Made by a program: the position numbers and the translations under genes. Below are positions 55,171-64,000 of a stretch of 64,000 nucleotides of DNA, piece by piece. How positions within the stretch are numbered: the stretch's first letter is position 1; every line of letters starts with the position of its first letter. The stretch is from Rhizobium sp. BK313 (lineage in GTDB: Bacteria > Pseudomonadota > Alphaproteobacteria > Rhizobiales > Rhizobiaceae), in contig NZ_JACHZQ010000001.1 of NCBI RefSeq assembly GCF_014193655.1, positions 2,046,001-2,110,000 on the forward strand, written 5' to 3'. Below the pieces are notes generated by a model. It saw nothing but the letters and a program-made list of their open reading frames with translations, had not been told where the DNA came from and ran no database searches.

Positions 55171-55419
55171 ATGTCTGAAGTTTCTTCCGCACCGGTCCGC
55201 CGTCCGTTCCATCGCCGCCGCAAGACCTGCCCGTTCTCGGGTGCCAATGCGCCGCGTATCGACTACAAGGACGTCCGTCTTCTGCAGCGCTACATTTCCG
55301 AGCGCGGCAAGATCGTTCCGTCCCGCATCACGGCCGTTTCCCAGAAGAAGCAGCGCGAACTCGCCCAGGCGATCAAGCGCGCCCGTTTCCTCGGCCTGCT
55401 GCCCTACGTCGTCGCTTAA
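55171..55419 (+). CDS. rpsR: 30S ribosomal protein S18
   Basis: 82 residues. Standard S18: [19 protein letters not shown] near the start, [19 protein letters not shown] near 29 and [19 protein letters not shown] near 54. Binds S6 and 16S rRNA on the small-subunit platform. It follows rpsF with a GGAGATT site, and is followed by a 162-base gap before DUF2232. Confidence 0.98.
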   Translation: MSEVSSAPVRRPFHRRRKTCPFSGANAPRIDYKDVRLLQRYISERGKIVPSRITAVSQKKQRELAQAIKRARFLGLLPYVVA

Positions 55420-55581
55420 TCGCGACCGGCGCTCAATGATCTAGGGGAAGGCAGTCATGCCTTCCCTTCTCCCTTCCGCGGTGGGCGCGGATCGGAACCT
55501 TAAACCCCATGTTGGGGACCGCTTTCAGACTGGAGTGTCGGAAGCATCCTCTAACTGCTCGATGCGAAGCAGGACAGCGAC

Positions 55582-56562
55582 GTGAAAAAGTTGAACCCGA
55601 AAGTGCTGGCCATCGGCGCCCTTGCCGGTCTTACCGCCGCCCTACTTGTGTATGGCGCGACGGTGCAGCCGTTGATGTTCATCCTGTTCGGTGCGCTTTC
55701 CGCCCTTCCGATCCTCATTGTCGGCCTCGGCTGGGGCAATATCGCTGTTATCACCGCTGTCGTGACGGCTGGCATTGTCGGCGCAGTCGGTTATTCTCTG
55801 TCATTCGGGCTTTTCGCCGTGCTGTTGGCATTGGTCCCAGCCTGGCTCAGCCACCTTGCCAATCTTGCACGTCCGGCCTCCGAACTCGGCGGTCCCGACC
55901 ATTTGATCGCCTGGTATCCGCTATCGGACATCATGCTGCATCTCTGCGGCCTTGCGACTGCGGTCATCGTCATCGTCGGCGCGATCATGGGCTACGGCAC
56001 CGAACTGGTCGGCCAGGTCGTCGATCTCTATGTCACGGTCATGAAGGACCAGCAGCCCACCCTGCAGCTCGATCCGGAGGCAGTCGCCAAGACGAAATCC
56101 TTGATGCTCTACGCCGTTCCCGTCGTCTGGGGCATCGTCTGGGTCCTGATGCTGCTGGCCGCCTACTACATCGCCATCCGCATCGTTGCGGCATCGAGCC
56201 GCAATCTGCGTCCGCGCGAAGACATTCCATCGGCGCTGCGTATGAACCGGAATGCAATCTTCGTCTTCCTCGCTGCCATCGTCGCCGTCTTTTTTGGCGG
56301 CATCCCGGCATTGATCGGCGCTGCCGCTCTTGGTGCCTTTGGCGCCGGATTCCTGGTCTCCGGCTTCGCAGCGCTGCATTACCGCACCCGCGGCAAGGAC
56401 TGGCGCATACCCGTGCTCATCCTCTGCTACCTGACGTCGCTGATGCTGACGGTGCCCGCCTTAGTCATCCTCATCCTCGGTCTTTCCGATACGCGCAAGG
56501 CGATCGCACTGACCCCGAACAAGAACGCCGATACCCCTAAACAACCAGACACGAAAATCTGA
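55582..56562 (+). CDS. DUF2232 (YybS-like) membrane protein
   Basis: 326 residues with about eight membrane spans ([20 protein letters not shown] at the start; [20 protein letters not shown] near 52; [16 protein letters not shown] near the end). Member of the DUF2232/YybS group, of unknown function but often found beside rplI, rpsR and dnaB. It lies between rpsR and rplI, 19 bases before rplI, in the same direction. It might be an energy-coupling-factor-like S component, as for some relatives; this is not shown here. Confidence 0.88.
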   Translation: MKKLNPKVLAIGALAGLTAALLVYGATVQPLMFILFGALSALPILIVGLGWGNIAVITAVVTAGIVGAVGYSLSFGLFAVLLALVPAWLSHLANLARPASELGGPDHLIAWYPLSDIMLHLCGLATAVIVIVGAIMGYGTELVGQVVDLYVTVMKDQQPTLQLDPEAVAKTKSLMLYAVPVVWGIVWVLMLLAAYYIAIRIVAASSRNLRPREDIPSALRMNRNAIFVFLAAIVAVFFGGIPALIGAAALGAFGAGFLVSGFAALHYRTRGKDWRIPVLILCYLTSLMLTVPALVILILGLSDTRKAIALTPNKNADTPKQPDTKI

Positions 56563-56581
56563 AAAAGAAAGGAACAACAAA

Positions 56582-57160
56582 ATGCAAGTCATCCTTCTCG
56601 AACGCGTCCCCAAGCTCGGCCAGATGGGCGAAGTGGTCAAGGTCCGCGACGGCTTTGCCCGTAACTACCTGCTGCCGCTCGGCAAGGCGCTCCGCGCCAA
56701 CGCTGCCAACACGGCCCGCTTCGAATCCGAGCGCGCTACGCTCGAAGCTCGCAACCTCGAGCGCAAGAGCGAAGCTCAGAAGGTCGCCGACGTTCTCGCC
56801 GGCAAGTCCTTCATCGTCGTTCGCTCGGCTGGCGAAACCGGCCAGTTGTACGGTTCGGTCGCCGCTCGCGACGTCGTTGAAATCCTCGCAGCGGAGGGCT
56901 TCAACATCGGCCGCAACCAGGTTCACCTGAACACGCCGATCAAGGCCATCGGCCTGCACAATGTTGCGATCGCACTTCACGCCGAAGTCGAAATCACCGT
57001 CGAGCTCAACGTTGCCCGTTCCGCTGAAGAGGCCGAGCGTCAGTCCAAGGGCGAAATGCTCACCTCCGCTGACGCTATCTACGGCGTCGACGAAGATGCG
57101 CTGCGTCCGGAAGACTTCTTCGATCCGGAAGCTGACGGCAACGCCGAAGACGAAGCTTGA
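56582..57160 (+). CDS. rplI: 50S ribosomal protein L9
   Basis: 192 residues. The N-terminal globular domain ([36 protein letters not shown]) binds 23S rRNA; a long helix and a C-terminal domain follow. The protein is about 40 residues longer than E. coli L9, with an acidic tail (from about residue 160), which is normal in alphaproteobacteria. GAAAGGAAC precedes the ATG. A strong terminator follows the stop. Confidence 0.97.
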   Translation: MQVILLERVPKLGQMGEVVKVRDGFARNYLLPLGKALRANAANTARFESERATLEARNLERKSEAQKVADVLAGKSFIVVRSAGETGQLYGSVAARDVVEILAAEGFNIGRNQVHLNTPIKAIGLHNVAIALHAEVEITVELNVARSAEEAERQSKGEMLTSADAIYGVDEDALRPEDFFDPEADGNAEDEA

Positions 57161-57188
57161 TTCAAGCCTTCGCATCGCTGCGAACATG

Positions 57189-57220
57189 AAAAAGCCTGGG
57201 TCTCGCGACCCAGGCTTTTT
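57189..57220. terminator. Bidirectional intrinsic terminator between rplI and the efflux operon
   Basis: AAAAAGCCTGGGTC (57189-57202) and GACCCAGGCTTTTT (57207-57220) form a perfect 14-base stem with a TCGC loop. Both strands end in a T tract, so it stops the rpsF operon and the leftward emr-type operon. Confidence 0.92.
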
Positions 57221-57268
57221 ATTTGTTTGGTTTGCCCAGCGGCGGTTACGGGTTCACCCGCTGCTGTC

Positions 57269-58333
57269 TCAATTCTCCGCTGTATCCTGCACCGGCGCCG
57301 AACCCTTGTCGACAGAGACGACCACCGACATGCCGGGCGCAAGATCTTGCGCCTGGGGCTGATTTTCGTCGATCTTGACGCGTACGCCGACGCGCTGTGC
57401 CACTTTGGTGAAATTGCCCGTGGCATTGTCAGGTCTGATGACGGCGAATTCCGAGCCCGCCGCCGGCGAAAAGCGCTGGATATGGCCCTTGAGCCCGCGG
57501 TGACCGAGCGCATCGACGGAGATCGTCACGGGCTGGCCGACTTTCATGCCGTCGAGCTGGGTTTCCTTGAAATTGGCGATGACCCAAACATCCTTAGGCA
57601 CCAGGCCCATCAGCTGCGTGCCCGGCGTCACATATTGGCCGAGGCGGACGCCGACTTCGCCGATACGACCGTCACGCGGAGCGATGATCGTCGCATTCTC
57701 CAGATCGATTTCGGCGAGTTGCACGGCCGCTTCCGCACCGCTGACCGCCGCCTCAAGCGAGGCCCGGTTGACTATGATCGTTGTCAAGTTTTGCTGCGAT
57801 ACGTCGAGGCCGGCCTTTGCCTGATTGACCGCTGCTTTCGCCTGTTCCAGTGTTGCTTGCGCCTGTTCCGAATCGCTCGTCGTCGATACGCCCTTGGCCA
57901 CCAGCGTCGCGACGCGGTCCCAGGCAAGCTGGGCGCGTTTCAGCGCGGCGTTGGCGCTATCGATCTGCGCCTGGCTCGACGCGATACCAGCTCGTGCCGC
58001 CTGTTCCTGTTGTTGCGAATTGGCAAGCGCCGCCTTCTGCCCGTCTAATGTCGCCCGCGCCTGCGCCACCTTTTGCTGATAGATGCGATCGTCGATCTTC
58101 GTCAGCACGTCGCCTTGCTTGACGAGCTTATAGTCCCTGACCGGCACGTCGGTAATGTAGCCGCTGACCTGCGGGCTGATAGTCGTGACATAGCCTCTGA
58201 CATAGGCATCGTCTGTTGTCTCGACCGAACTTTGGAAAGGCGGCAAATGCCAAGCATAGAGCACCAGCATGACACCGCCGACACCGGCGAGGACCGCGAT
58301 AACTTCGATGGGGGAGCGAACAAGCCTCGACAT
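57269..58333 (-). CDS. EmrA-like HlyD family membrane fusion protein
   Basis: 354 residues: one N-terminal membrane span near 8-28 (IEVIAVLAGVGGVMLVLYAW), a first barrel-sandwich half with VDTTDDAYVRGYVTTISPQV-like residues near 37, a long coiled-coil region (about 85-200; QAQATLEQAKAAVNQAK), then the second half (NATIIAPRDGRIGEVGVRLG near 214). It bridges inner and outer membrane in tripartite efflux. It lies 17 bases after the EmrB-like gene. Confidence 0.93.
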   Translation of the reverse strand: MSRLVRSPIEVIAVLAGVGGVMLVLYAWHLPPFQSSVETTDDAYVRGYVTTISPQVSGYITDVPVRDYKLVKQGDVLTKIDDRIYQQKVAQARATLDGQKAALANSQQQEQAARAGIASSQAQIDSANAALKRAQLAWDRVATLVAKGVSTTSDSEQAQATLEQAKAAVNQAKAGLDVSQQNLTTIIVNRASLEAAVSGAEAAVQLAEIDLENATIIAPRDGRIGEVGVRLGQYVTPGTQLMGLVPKDVWVIANFKETQLDGMKVGQPVTISVDALGHRGLKGHIQRFSPAAGSEFAVIRPDNATGNFTKVAQRVGVRVKIDENQPQAQDLAPGMSVVVSVDKGSAPVQDTAEN

Positions 58334-58350
58334 GGAGCTACTTCATATCC

Positions 58351-59997
58351 TCACGGGTTGGATGCCATGGTCCGCGGCCGACCGTTGGCAAGCCGCGCCT
58401 TGATGAAACGGAAAAAGACATGCAGCGAAAGTGCGGCCAGCGACACGACCGCAATGACACCGGCAACGAAGAAGGCGTCGGCATAGGCGAGCGTATTCGC
58501 CTCGCGGCTAACCTGTGCGCCGAGTAGCGCCAACCCTTCGCCCTTCAACAGTGCACTGTCGCCGATCACCCTGCCGTAGGACGATGAGAGCTGGCTAACG
58601 CGCTGGGCGACGTCGGGGTCGGTCAACAACACATGTTCGGTCAGGACGGCGGAATGGAATTTTTCGCGGATGATGATCAGCGTACCGTAGAAGGCCGAGC
58701 CGATCAGGCCGCCGATACTTTGCGTAAAGGTGAAGACCACGAAGAAGGTCACCAGGTAAGGCGCCCCTTTCGCAAAGGCGGCCTTGAAACCCTGTGACAT
58801 GGAAGGCGGCAGGAAAAGAGCGGCACCCGCCGCCACCAGCGCCTGACTGAGATACATTTGTTCCGGTCGGGTCAGGGTGGTGACCTGCGCATCCATGAAG
58901 GAGCCGGCACCCATCATGACGAGCGCGACAAACTGGATCTGCCAACTCAAGCCATAGCTCATCAGCACTGTGCAGATGAGGCCGCCGACAATCGAGAAAG
59001 CCAGGATGATCCAGTAAAGCATCGCCAGTTGATCATAGAGCAGGCCGACCGCATTCTGATAGAAGGTCATGATCACCGAGGTCTGCTCGGCGGCGATCAT
59101 GCGAAAGATCAGGAGGATTCCGGTCAGATGCAAGATCTCCGGACTGAGCAGCCAGCGGACATCGATCAGCGGTGCCGGCCGGCGCAGGTCGATGACGGCG
59201 GCGAGCGTGACGGTGGCGATGCTGACCGCCAGCAGCACGCCGAGCCAAGGCACTTCCAGCCACCAATAAAGTCGCCCGACGGAAAGAACGATGGCGAGGC
59301 TACCAAAACCGATAGCGACCAGCAGATAGACGATAATATCTCCGAAAACGATGACCTTCACTCTTGGCGGCGGCGTTAGCGGCAGCAGGTAGATGATCGG
59401 CATCACCAGCAGTGCCAATGCCATTTCCAGCGTATAGAGCCCTCGCCATTCGCCGTAATCGAGGAGCGACGGAGAGACGAGACGGGTGATGGGCGCTGCC
59501 AGAAGCGTATTCATCATCGCCAGGCTGACGCCGATCGTCAGCTTCTTGGCCGGCTCGAAGGCTTCCAGCATATAGAGGAAGCCAAGCGTCGACAGCGGCG
59601 CGCCGGCAATGCCGCTCAAAAAGCGGACGACGATGGCCGAATGCAGGTCGGAGACGAAGAGATTGAGCAGCGAGGCGACGACGAAGCCGAGAATGCTGAC
59701 TTCGGCAAAATTGCGTACGCCATATTGCAGACGGATTTTAACCAACGCGATGGCGAGGCTGACGTTCGGCGCCATGTAGGCCGCCGACAGCCATGCGGAT
59801 TCAGTGGTGGTGGCAGCAATGGTTCCCTGGATCTGCGTGAGATTTGCAAAGGCTAGATTGAGACCGAGGCCCTGCGTCAGGAAGAACATGACGGAGGCGC
59901 CAATGTAAAGCGGCACCTTCCAGCGCGGCACCGGTGGCGGGGCGGCTGGCACGGCGACGTTGGCTTCCGCGTTTATCGGGGCCGGCTCACCGCTCAT
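58351..59997 (-). CDS. EmrB-like MFS efflux transporter (DHA2 family)
   Basis: 548 residues with 14 predicted spans, the size and layout of DHA2 drug:H+ antiporters. Typical features are QIQGTIAATTTESAWLSAAY near residue 55 and the motif C-like region near 125 (RFLSGIAGAPLSTLGFLY). The first 25 residues are Ala/Pro-rich and cytoplasmic. It is paired with the EmrA-like protein downstream and follows the MarR gene by 8 bases, so the three form an operon. The exported compound is unknown. Confidence 0.93.
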   Translation of the reverse strand: MSGEPAPINAEANVAVPAAPPPVPRWKVPLYIGASVMFFLTQGLGLNLAFANLTQIQGTIAATTTESAWLSAAYMAPNVSLAIALVKIRLQYGVRNFAEVSILGFVVASLLNLFVSDLHSAIVVRFLSGIAGAPLSTLGFLYMLEAFEPAKKLTIGVSLAMMNTLLAAPITRLVSPSLLDYGEWRGLYTLEMALALLVMPIIYLLPLTPPPRVKVIVFGDIIVYLLVAIGFGSLAIVLSVGRLYWWLEVPWLGVLLAVSIATVTLAAVIDLRRPAPLIDVRWLLSPEILHLTGILLIFRMIAAEQTSVIMTFYQNAVGLLYDQLAMLYWIILAFSIVGGLICTVLMSYGLSWQIQFVALVMMGAGSFMDAQVTTLTRPEQMYLSQALVAAGAALFLPPSMSQGFKAAFAKGAPYLVTFFVVFTFTQSIGGLIGSAFYGTLIIIREKFHSAVLTEHVLLTDPDVAQRVSQLSSSYGRVIGDSALLKGEGLALLGAQVSREANTLAYADAFFVAGVIAVVSLAALSLHVFFRFIKARLANGRPRTMASNP

Positions 59998-60005
59998 ACC
60001 CTACC

Positions 60006-60449
60006 TCATGACTTGCCCACATTCTGCAGATTGGCGGTCATTGCGCGGATGACCTTGAGAGCCATGCCGACATCATCGTCCGAAATCCCCTGCAGGATAT
60101 CCGCACGCACGCCGGTGGCAAGAGCTTCGATTTCGGCTGCGACCACTTTTCCGGATTCCGTCATGAATATTTGCTTGGCGCGTCGATCCGACTGCACCGC
60201 ACGGCGCTCGATGAAGCTCTGCGCCTCCATGGCGTCGAGGATACGCACCAAAGTCGGCGTCTCAAGCTCGAGCTCATCGGCAAGCTCACGCTGATTGATA
60301 CCATCACGTTTTGAAAGCTTATGGAATACCCGGGCTCTGGCCAGCGTCATGCCATGCTCGCGAACCAGGCTATCAAACGCGGCTCTCAGCTTCCGATTGA
60401 AAGCGGAAAGCTCGTCGAATAGTTCTCGGCGTGATGGCGCACCAGACAT
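60006..60449 (-). CDS. MarR family regulator of the efflux operon
   Basis: 147 residues with the MarR winged helix: INQRELADELELETPTLVRI near residue 55 as the recognition region and the wing RRAVQSDRRAKQIFMTESG near 85. It is first in the operon with emrB- and emrA-like genes, the mprA/emrR arrangement, so it probably represses them until bound by a drug or phenolic compound. A perfect palindrome lies 13 bases ahead of its start. Confidence 0.92.
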   Translation of the reverse strand: MSGAPSRRELFDELSAFNRKLRAAFDSLVREHGMTLARARVFHKLSKRDGINQRELADELELETPTLVRILDAMEAQSFIERRAVQSDRRAKQIFMTESGKVVAAEIEALATGVRADILQGISDDDVGMALKVIRAMTANLQNVGKS

Positions 60450-60794
60450 TATTGCTACTTTATACTATTAGTATCCTACCCTATTTCAACGAAATAGCCG
60501 GGTTCTCACATCTTTTCAAGCGCGATTGCCAGCTTGCCGGATGTCACCGGAGACAGATCAGGCTAAAATGATTGATAGAAGTTCTCGTATGTGATTCGTG
60601 TGTCGGTCGTTCCGTTGCAAAGTGGCGACAAAGGCTTTTTTTGCTGCGAAGAGTTTGTCCCTGTGGATGAGTGGAACAATGTGAATAGCTCGAGGGAATT
60701 GATGCCGCACGACGCGGCAGCGCTCTTCTGCAATTGACCGTGACACAAGATCGTCGCAAACCACTCGGCACTCCAAAATACGAAGAGACGGAAA
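60450..60794. other. Non-coding region between the MarR operon and dnaB
   Basis: 345 bases between divergent genes. The MarR-side palindrome lies at 60462-60474. Close to dnaB, TGTGGATGA (60662-60670) is one base from the reverse DnaA box TGTGGATAA. A GAGACGGAAA ribosome-binding site precedes the dnaB ATG. No RNA gene or credible ORF is seen; a leftward open frame there lacks any recognisable features. Confidence 0.55.
60462..60474. promoter_or_regulatory. Perfect palindrome, probable MarR operator
   Basis: ATACTA-T-TAGTAT, a perfect 13-base palindrome centred at 60468, beginning 13 bases upstream of the MarR ATG on the minus strand. The size and AT-rich sequence suit a MarR dimer site overlapping the operon promoter, so autoregulation is likely. 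Confidence 0.6.
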
Positions 60795-62291
60795 ATGAAC
60801 GAAGCTGCGCGAAAGATCGCCGCCATTGCTCCCGCCGAACCGCATTACCGCGAAGCGCCCAACAATATTGAGGCCGAACAGGCCCTGCTCGGCGCTATCC
60901 TCGTCAACAATGACGCCTACTATCGTGTCTCCGACTTCCTGAAACCCATTCATCTCTACGAGCCGCTGCATCGAAAGATCTTCGAGGTGGCAGGCGACAT
61001 CATCCGCATGGGCAAGACCGCCAATCCGGTGACGATCAAGACCTTCCTGCCCGCCGAGGACAAGGTTGGCGACATGACGGTGGCGCAATATCTCGCCCGT
61101 CTCGCGACCGAAGCCGTTTCGATCATCAATGCCGAGGATTATGGCCGTGCCATTTACGATCTGGCTTTGCGTCGGGCCCTGATCACCATCGGTGAGGACA
61201 TGGTCAACATCGCCTATGATGCGCCGCTCGACATGCCGCCGCAGACGCAGATCGAGGATACCGAGCGCCGGCTGTTCGAACTTGCGGAAAATGGCCGCTA
61301 CGATGGCGGCTTCCAGGCCTTCAACGATGCCGTGGCGCTGGCGATCGACATGGCGGCCGTCGCCAAGGAGCGCGATGGCGGTCTATCGGGCATTTCCACC
61401 GGCATTCATTCGCTCGACAGCAAGATGGGCGGCCTGCAGCGCTCGGACTTGATCATCCTTGCCGGCCGTCCGGGCATGGGCAAGACTTCGCTCGCTACCA
61501 ATATCGCCTATAACATCGCCGCCACCTATGAAGGTGAAATACAGCCGGATGGCTCCACCAAAGCGAAGAACGGCGGCGTCGTCGGCTTCTATTCGCTGGA
61601 AATGTCGTCCGAACAGCTCGCCACCCGTATCATCTCCGAGCAGACGGAGGTCTCCTCGTCGAAGATCCGCCGCGGCGACATCAACGATGCGGATTTCGAA
61701 AAACTCGTCGCCTGCTCGATGATGATGCAGAAGGTGCCGCTCTATATCGACCAGACCGGCGGTATCTCCATCGCCCAGCTCGCCGCTCGTGCCCGTCGTC
61801 TTAAGCGCCAGCGCGGCCTCGACGTCCTGGTCGTCGACTATGTGCAGCTTATGACAGGCTCCAAAAAGGCCGGAGAAAACCGCGTCCAGGAAATCACCGA
61901 AATCACCACGGGCCTGAAGGCGCTCGGCAAGGAGCTGAATGTGCCGATCATTGCCCTCTCCCAGCTCTCGCGCGCCGTCGAAAGCCGCGATGACAAGCGG
62001 CCTCAGCTTTCGGACCTGCGCGAATCCGGTTCGATCGAGCAGGACGCCGACGTCGTGCTTTTCGTGTTCCGCGAGGAATATTACGTCAAGAACGCCGAAC
62101 CGCGCGATCCGGCCGATCCGAAATATACGGAATGGGAAGCCCTGTTCGACAAGGTGAAGGGTACGGCCGACGTTATCATCGCCAAACAGCGTCATGGACC
62201 GACCGGCACGGTGAAGCTCGCCTTCCAGTCGGAGTTCACACGCTTCGCCGATCTCGCCGACCCGTCCTTCCTGCAATATGAAGAGCACTGA
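60795..62291 (+). CDS. dnaB: Replicative DNA helicase DnaB
   Basis: 498 residues. N-terminal domain with NIEAEQALLGAILVNNDAY near 24, a linker, and the RecA-like helicase domain: Walker A GRPGMGKTSL near 223, FYSLEMSSEQLATR near 265, and Walker B LVVDYVQLM near 346. Unwinds DNA ahead of the replication fork. It is the usual neighbour of rplI in many bacteria, but here the efflux operon intervenes. A strong terminator follows it and precedes alr. Confidence 0.97.
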   Translation: MNEAARKIAAIAPAEPHYREAPNNIEAEQALLGAILVNNDAYYRVSDFLKPIHLYEPLHRKIFEVAGDIIRMGKTANPVTIKTFLPAEDKVGDMTVAQYLARLATEAVSIINAEDYGRAIYDLALRRALITIGEDMVNIAYDAPLDMPPQTQIEDTERRLFELAENGRYDGGFQAFNDAVALAIDMAAVAKERDGGLSGISTGIHSLDSKMGGLQRSDLIILAGRPGMGKTSLATNIAYNIAATYEGEIQPDGSTKAKNGGVVGFYSLEMSSEQLATRIISEQTEVSSSKIRRGDINDADFEKLVACSMMMQKVPLYIDQTGGISIAQLAARARRLKRQRGLDVLVVDYVQLMTGSKKAGENRVQEITEITTGLKALGKELNVPIIALSQLSRAVESRDDKRPQLSDLRESGSIEQDADVVLFVFREEYYVKNAEPRDPADPKYTEWEALFDKVKGTADVIIAKQRHGPTGTVKLAFQSEFTRFADLADPSFLQYEEH

Positions 62292-62356
62292 TGAAGGCTG
62301 CCTCCAGCGCATATGTGCAGTGCAGCACTTTCTCTTTCCATCGATGATCAGTATTC

Positions 62357-62389
62357 TGGCCGGAGCAGCATCCCCTCCGGCCATTTTTT
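62357..62389 (+). terminator. Strong intrinsic terminator directly before alr
   Basis: TGGCCGGAG (62357-62365) and CTCCGGCCA (62375-62383) form a perfect 9-base stem, followed by TTTTTT (62384-62389). It ends 14 bases before the alr ATG, so it separates dnaB from alr and lies inside or against the alr leader. Confidence 0.88.
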
Positions 62390-62403
62390 ATTCAGGCGGC
62401 TCC

Positions 62404-63567
62404 ATGACAGATAGTTTCGAAGACAATGACGCTTTCGCTTCCGCCGGCCTTCGGCTGACGGTCGATTTAGGCGCCTTGGTCGAGAACTGGCGGGACATGG
62501 CCCGCCGCTCCGGCAGGGCACGGACCGGGGCTGCGGTGAAAGCCGACGCTTACGGCCTGGGGATCGAAGATGTCGGCGAGGCACTCTATCTCGCCGGCAC
62601 CCGCGATTTCTTCGTCGCCACTGCCGACGAAGGCGTGACGCTCCGGCTTTACGCGCCGGATGCCCGCATCTTCGTGCTCTGCGGCATTTGGCCGGGGACC
62701 GAGCGGCTGTTCTTCGAAAACGATCTCGTGCCGGTTATCGCTTCCGAGGAGCAATTGACCTTCTGGATGTCGGTGCTCGCCGACTACGGCGACCATCCCT
62801 GCGCGCTGCAGGTCGATACCGGCTTCAACCGGCTGGGACTACCGGTTGAAGACGCCATCGCGCTCGCCAACGACGTCTCGCGCCCGGCGAGTTTTGCGCC
62901 TGTCCTGGTGATGAGCCACCTCGCCTGCGGCGACGACCCGGCCAATGCAATGAACAAACAGCAGCTCGAGGCGTTCCGCACGGTCAGCGCCGCCTTCGAA
63001 GGCATCGAGGCGAGCCTCGCCAACTCCGCCGGCATCTTCCTCGGCTCCGAATATCATTTCGACCTCACTCGTCCCGGTATCGCCCTCTATGGCGGCCAGC
63101 CTGTAAACGGAACGGCGAACCCGATGCGGCCGGTTGCAACCGCCGAGGCGCGCATCATCCAGATCCGCTCTGTCAGAGCCGGCGAGACGGTCAGCTACGG
63201 CGGGGCGCAGCAGCTCACCCGCGACAGCCGGCTTGCCATAGTATCGGCCGGCTATGCCGACGGCTATATGCGCAGCCTGTCCAGCGGCGGCGTGCCGCTG
63301 CGCCAGACCGGCCTGCCAGGCGGCCAGGGTTTTATCGCCGGCCACAAGGTTCCCGTGGCGGGCCGCATCACCATGGATCTCGCCATCTTCGACGTAACCG
63401 ACATCCCGAACCATCTCGTTCGCGCCGGCGACTATATCGAACTCTTCGGCACGAATATCCCCGTCGACGATGCGGCCCTCGCCGCCGGCACGATCAGCTA
63501 TGAAATGCTGACCGGCATGGGGTTGAGGTATGAGCGGCGCTACATTTCGGACGAGGCCGAAGAATAG
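62404..63567 (+). CDS. alr: Alanine racemase
   Basis: 387 residues. Interconverts L- and D-alanine for peptidoglycan with pyridoxal phosphate. The PLP Lys is in GAAVKADAYGLG near residue 42; the RPGIALYGG segment (near 222) and the catalytic Tyr block ETVSYGGAQQLT (near 258) fit. The ATG at 62404 follows a GGCGGC site; the frame stays open to 62278, but that would cross the terminator and has no family likeness. It lies 112 bases after dnaB. Confidence 0.95.
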   Translation: MTDSFEDNDAFASAGLRLTVDLGALVENWRDMARRSGRARTGAAVKADAYGLGIEDVGEALYLAGTRDFFVATADEGVTLRLYAPDARIFVLCGIWPGTERLFFENDLVPVIASEEQLTFWMSVLADYGDHPCALQVDTGFNRLGLPVEDAIALANDVSRPASFAPVLVMSHLACGDDPANAMNKQQLEAFRTVSAAFEGIEASLANSAGIFLGSEYHFDLTRPGIALYGGQPVNGTANPMRPVATAEARIIQIRSVRAGETVSYGGAQQLTRDSRLAIVSAGYADGYMRSLSSGGVPLRQTGLPGGQGFIAGHKVPVAGRITMDLAIFDVTDIPNHLVRAGDYIELFGTNIPVDDAALAAGTISYEMLTGMGLRYERRYISDEAEE

Positions 63568-63609
63568 GAATTTTGTCGGCGGGCAAACACGAGATTTGAG
63601 CGATCTTGG

Positions 63610-64000
63610 CTAACGCGCACTGATCGCCAAGCGGACACCAAGCGCTACGAACAATGTTCCGAGCCCCCGGTCCAGCCACAGGCCGGCGTTCCGATTGCGC
63701 CGCAACGCCTCGGCAAGACGACCTCCGAGAAGAATAAGCGGTGGCTCGATGAAGGCGGCAACCACGATGATAAGGCAGCCGTGGAGCAAGAGCTGCGCCC
63801 AGACAGGGCCGGCGCCTTCAACGACGAATTGGGGCAAGAAAGCGAGAAAGAAGATCGCCACCTTCGGGTTGAGCAGCGAAACCAGGATGCCTTGCCGATA
63901 GATGCGGCTCCAGGGCAATGCCTTTCCCGCCTCCTTGATCCAGGCGCCCTCATCCTTCGAGCGTAGCGCCTGTATCCCAAGCCAGATGAGATAGGCAGCA
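63610..64000 (-). CDS. LysE/RhtB family exporter, N-terminus cut by window edge
   Basis: The leftward frame is open from base 64000 to a TAG at 63610, so 129 C-terminal codons are seen of the usual 200 or so. AYLIWLGIQALRS followed by GILVSLLNPKVAIFFLAFLPQF matches the LysE/RhtB amino-acid exporter family, where the NPK(V/A) block is conserved. Three or more membrane spans follow. The TTG at 63918 is not the real start; the gene continues upstream. Substrate unknown. Confidence 0.9.
   Translation of the reverse strand, partial: AAYLIWLGIQALRSKDEGAWIKEAGKALPWSRIYRQGILVSLLNPKVAIFFLAFLPQFVVEGAGPVWAQLLLHGCLIIVVAAFIEPPLILLGGRLAEALRRNRNAGLWLDRGLGTLFVALGVRLAISAR

Overview
The window looks like a core chromosomal segment of an alphaproteobacterium of the Rhizobium group. 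The evidence is the high-GC coding style, a RopB/Omp25-type outer membrane protein, an HdaA-type DnaA regulator, YicC next to gmk, the lptF-lptG-lptD-surA-pdxA-rsmA cluster, DUF2232 between rpsR and rplI, and intergenic palindromes of a rhizobial type. I found no rRNA, tRNA, CRISPR array, prophage or intact insertion sequence. The species cannot be fixed from this sequence alone.

Layout, 1-20 kb: a leftward group (AI-2E/PerM-like protein, hdaA, ppk cut by the left edge) faces away from purM-purN. A phosphonate-type amidohydrolase (PhnM), a NudK Nudix hydrolase and a molybdopterin oxidoreductase run leftward, divergent from rlmJ and a glutathione transferase. A divergent LysR/SDR pair and ropB follow. 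Next comes a rightward chain: pteridine-reductase-like SDR, uvrC, pgsA, moaD, moaE. A lone LivH-type permease is divergent from a CGNR zinc-finger regulator and a lipoprotein.

20-35 kb: ndk, an orphan protein resembling diguanylate-cyclase N-terminal regions, an ABC-F ATPase, a polysaccharide deacetylase lipoprotein, an S9 oligopeptidase, a TRAP transporter split into a rightward binding protein and leftward permeases, a sugar 1-dehydrogenase, a GrpB protein, holC and pepA. 34.5-43 kb carries the envelope and RNA-modification cluster: PAP2 phosphatase, lptF, lptG, lptD, surA-like, pdxA, rsmA. Leftward from 49.8 to 43 kb lie fabD, fabG, acpP, fabF, mltG, yicC and gmk, joining fatty-acid synthesis, cell-wall cleavage and nucleotide supply.

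50-64 kb: an aldo/keto reductase, then a looser accessory patch (unknown protein, cupin, SRPBCC protein, class III cyclase). The ribosomal cluster rpsF-rpsR-DUF2232-rplI follows, then a leftward MarR/EmrB/EmrA-type efflux operon, dnaB, alr and a LysE-family exporter cut by the right edge. The window is mostly housekeeping. I see no convincing new multi-gene system. The best leads are small: the CGNR/LivH divergon with its inverted repeat, the terminator directly before alr, the orphan cyclase-type N-terminal protein, the PAP2 phosphatase with a Glu in place of the motif-2 His, and the accessory patch with nested inverted repeats.
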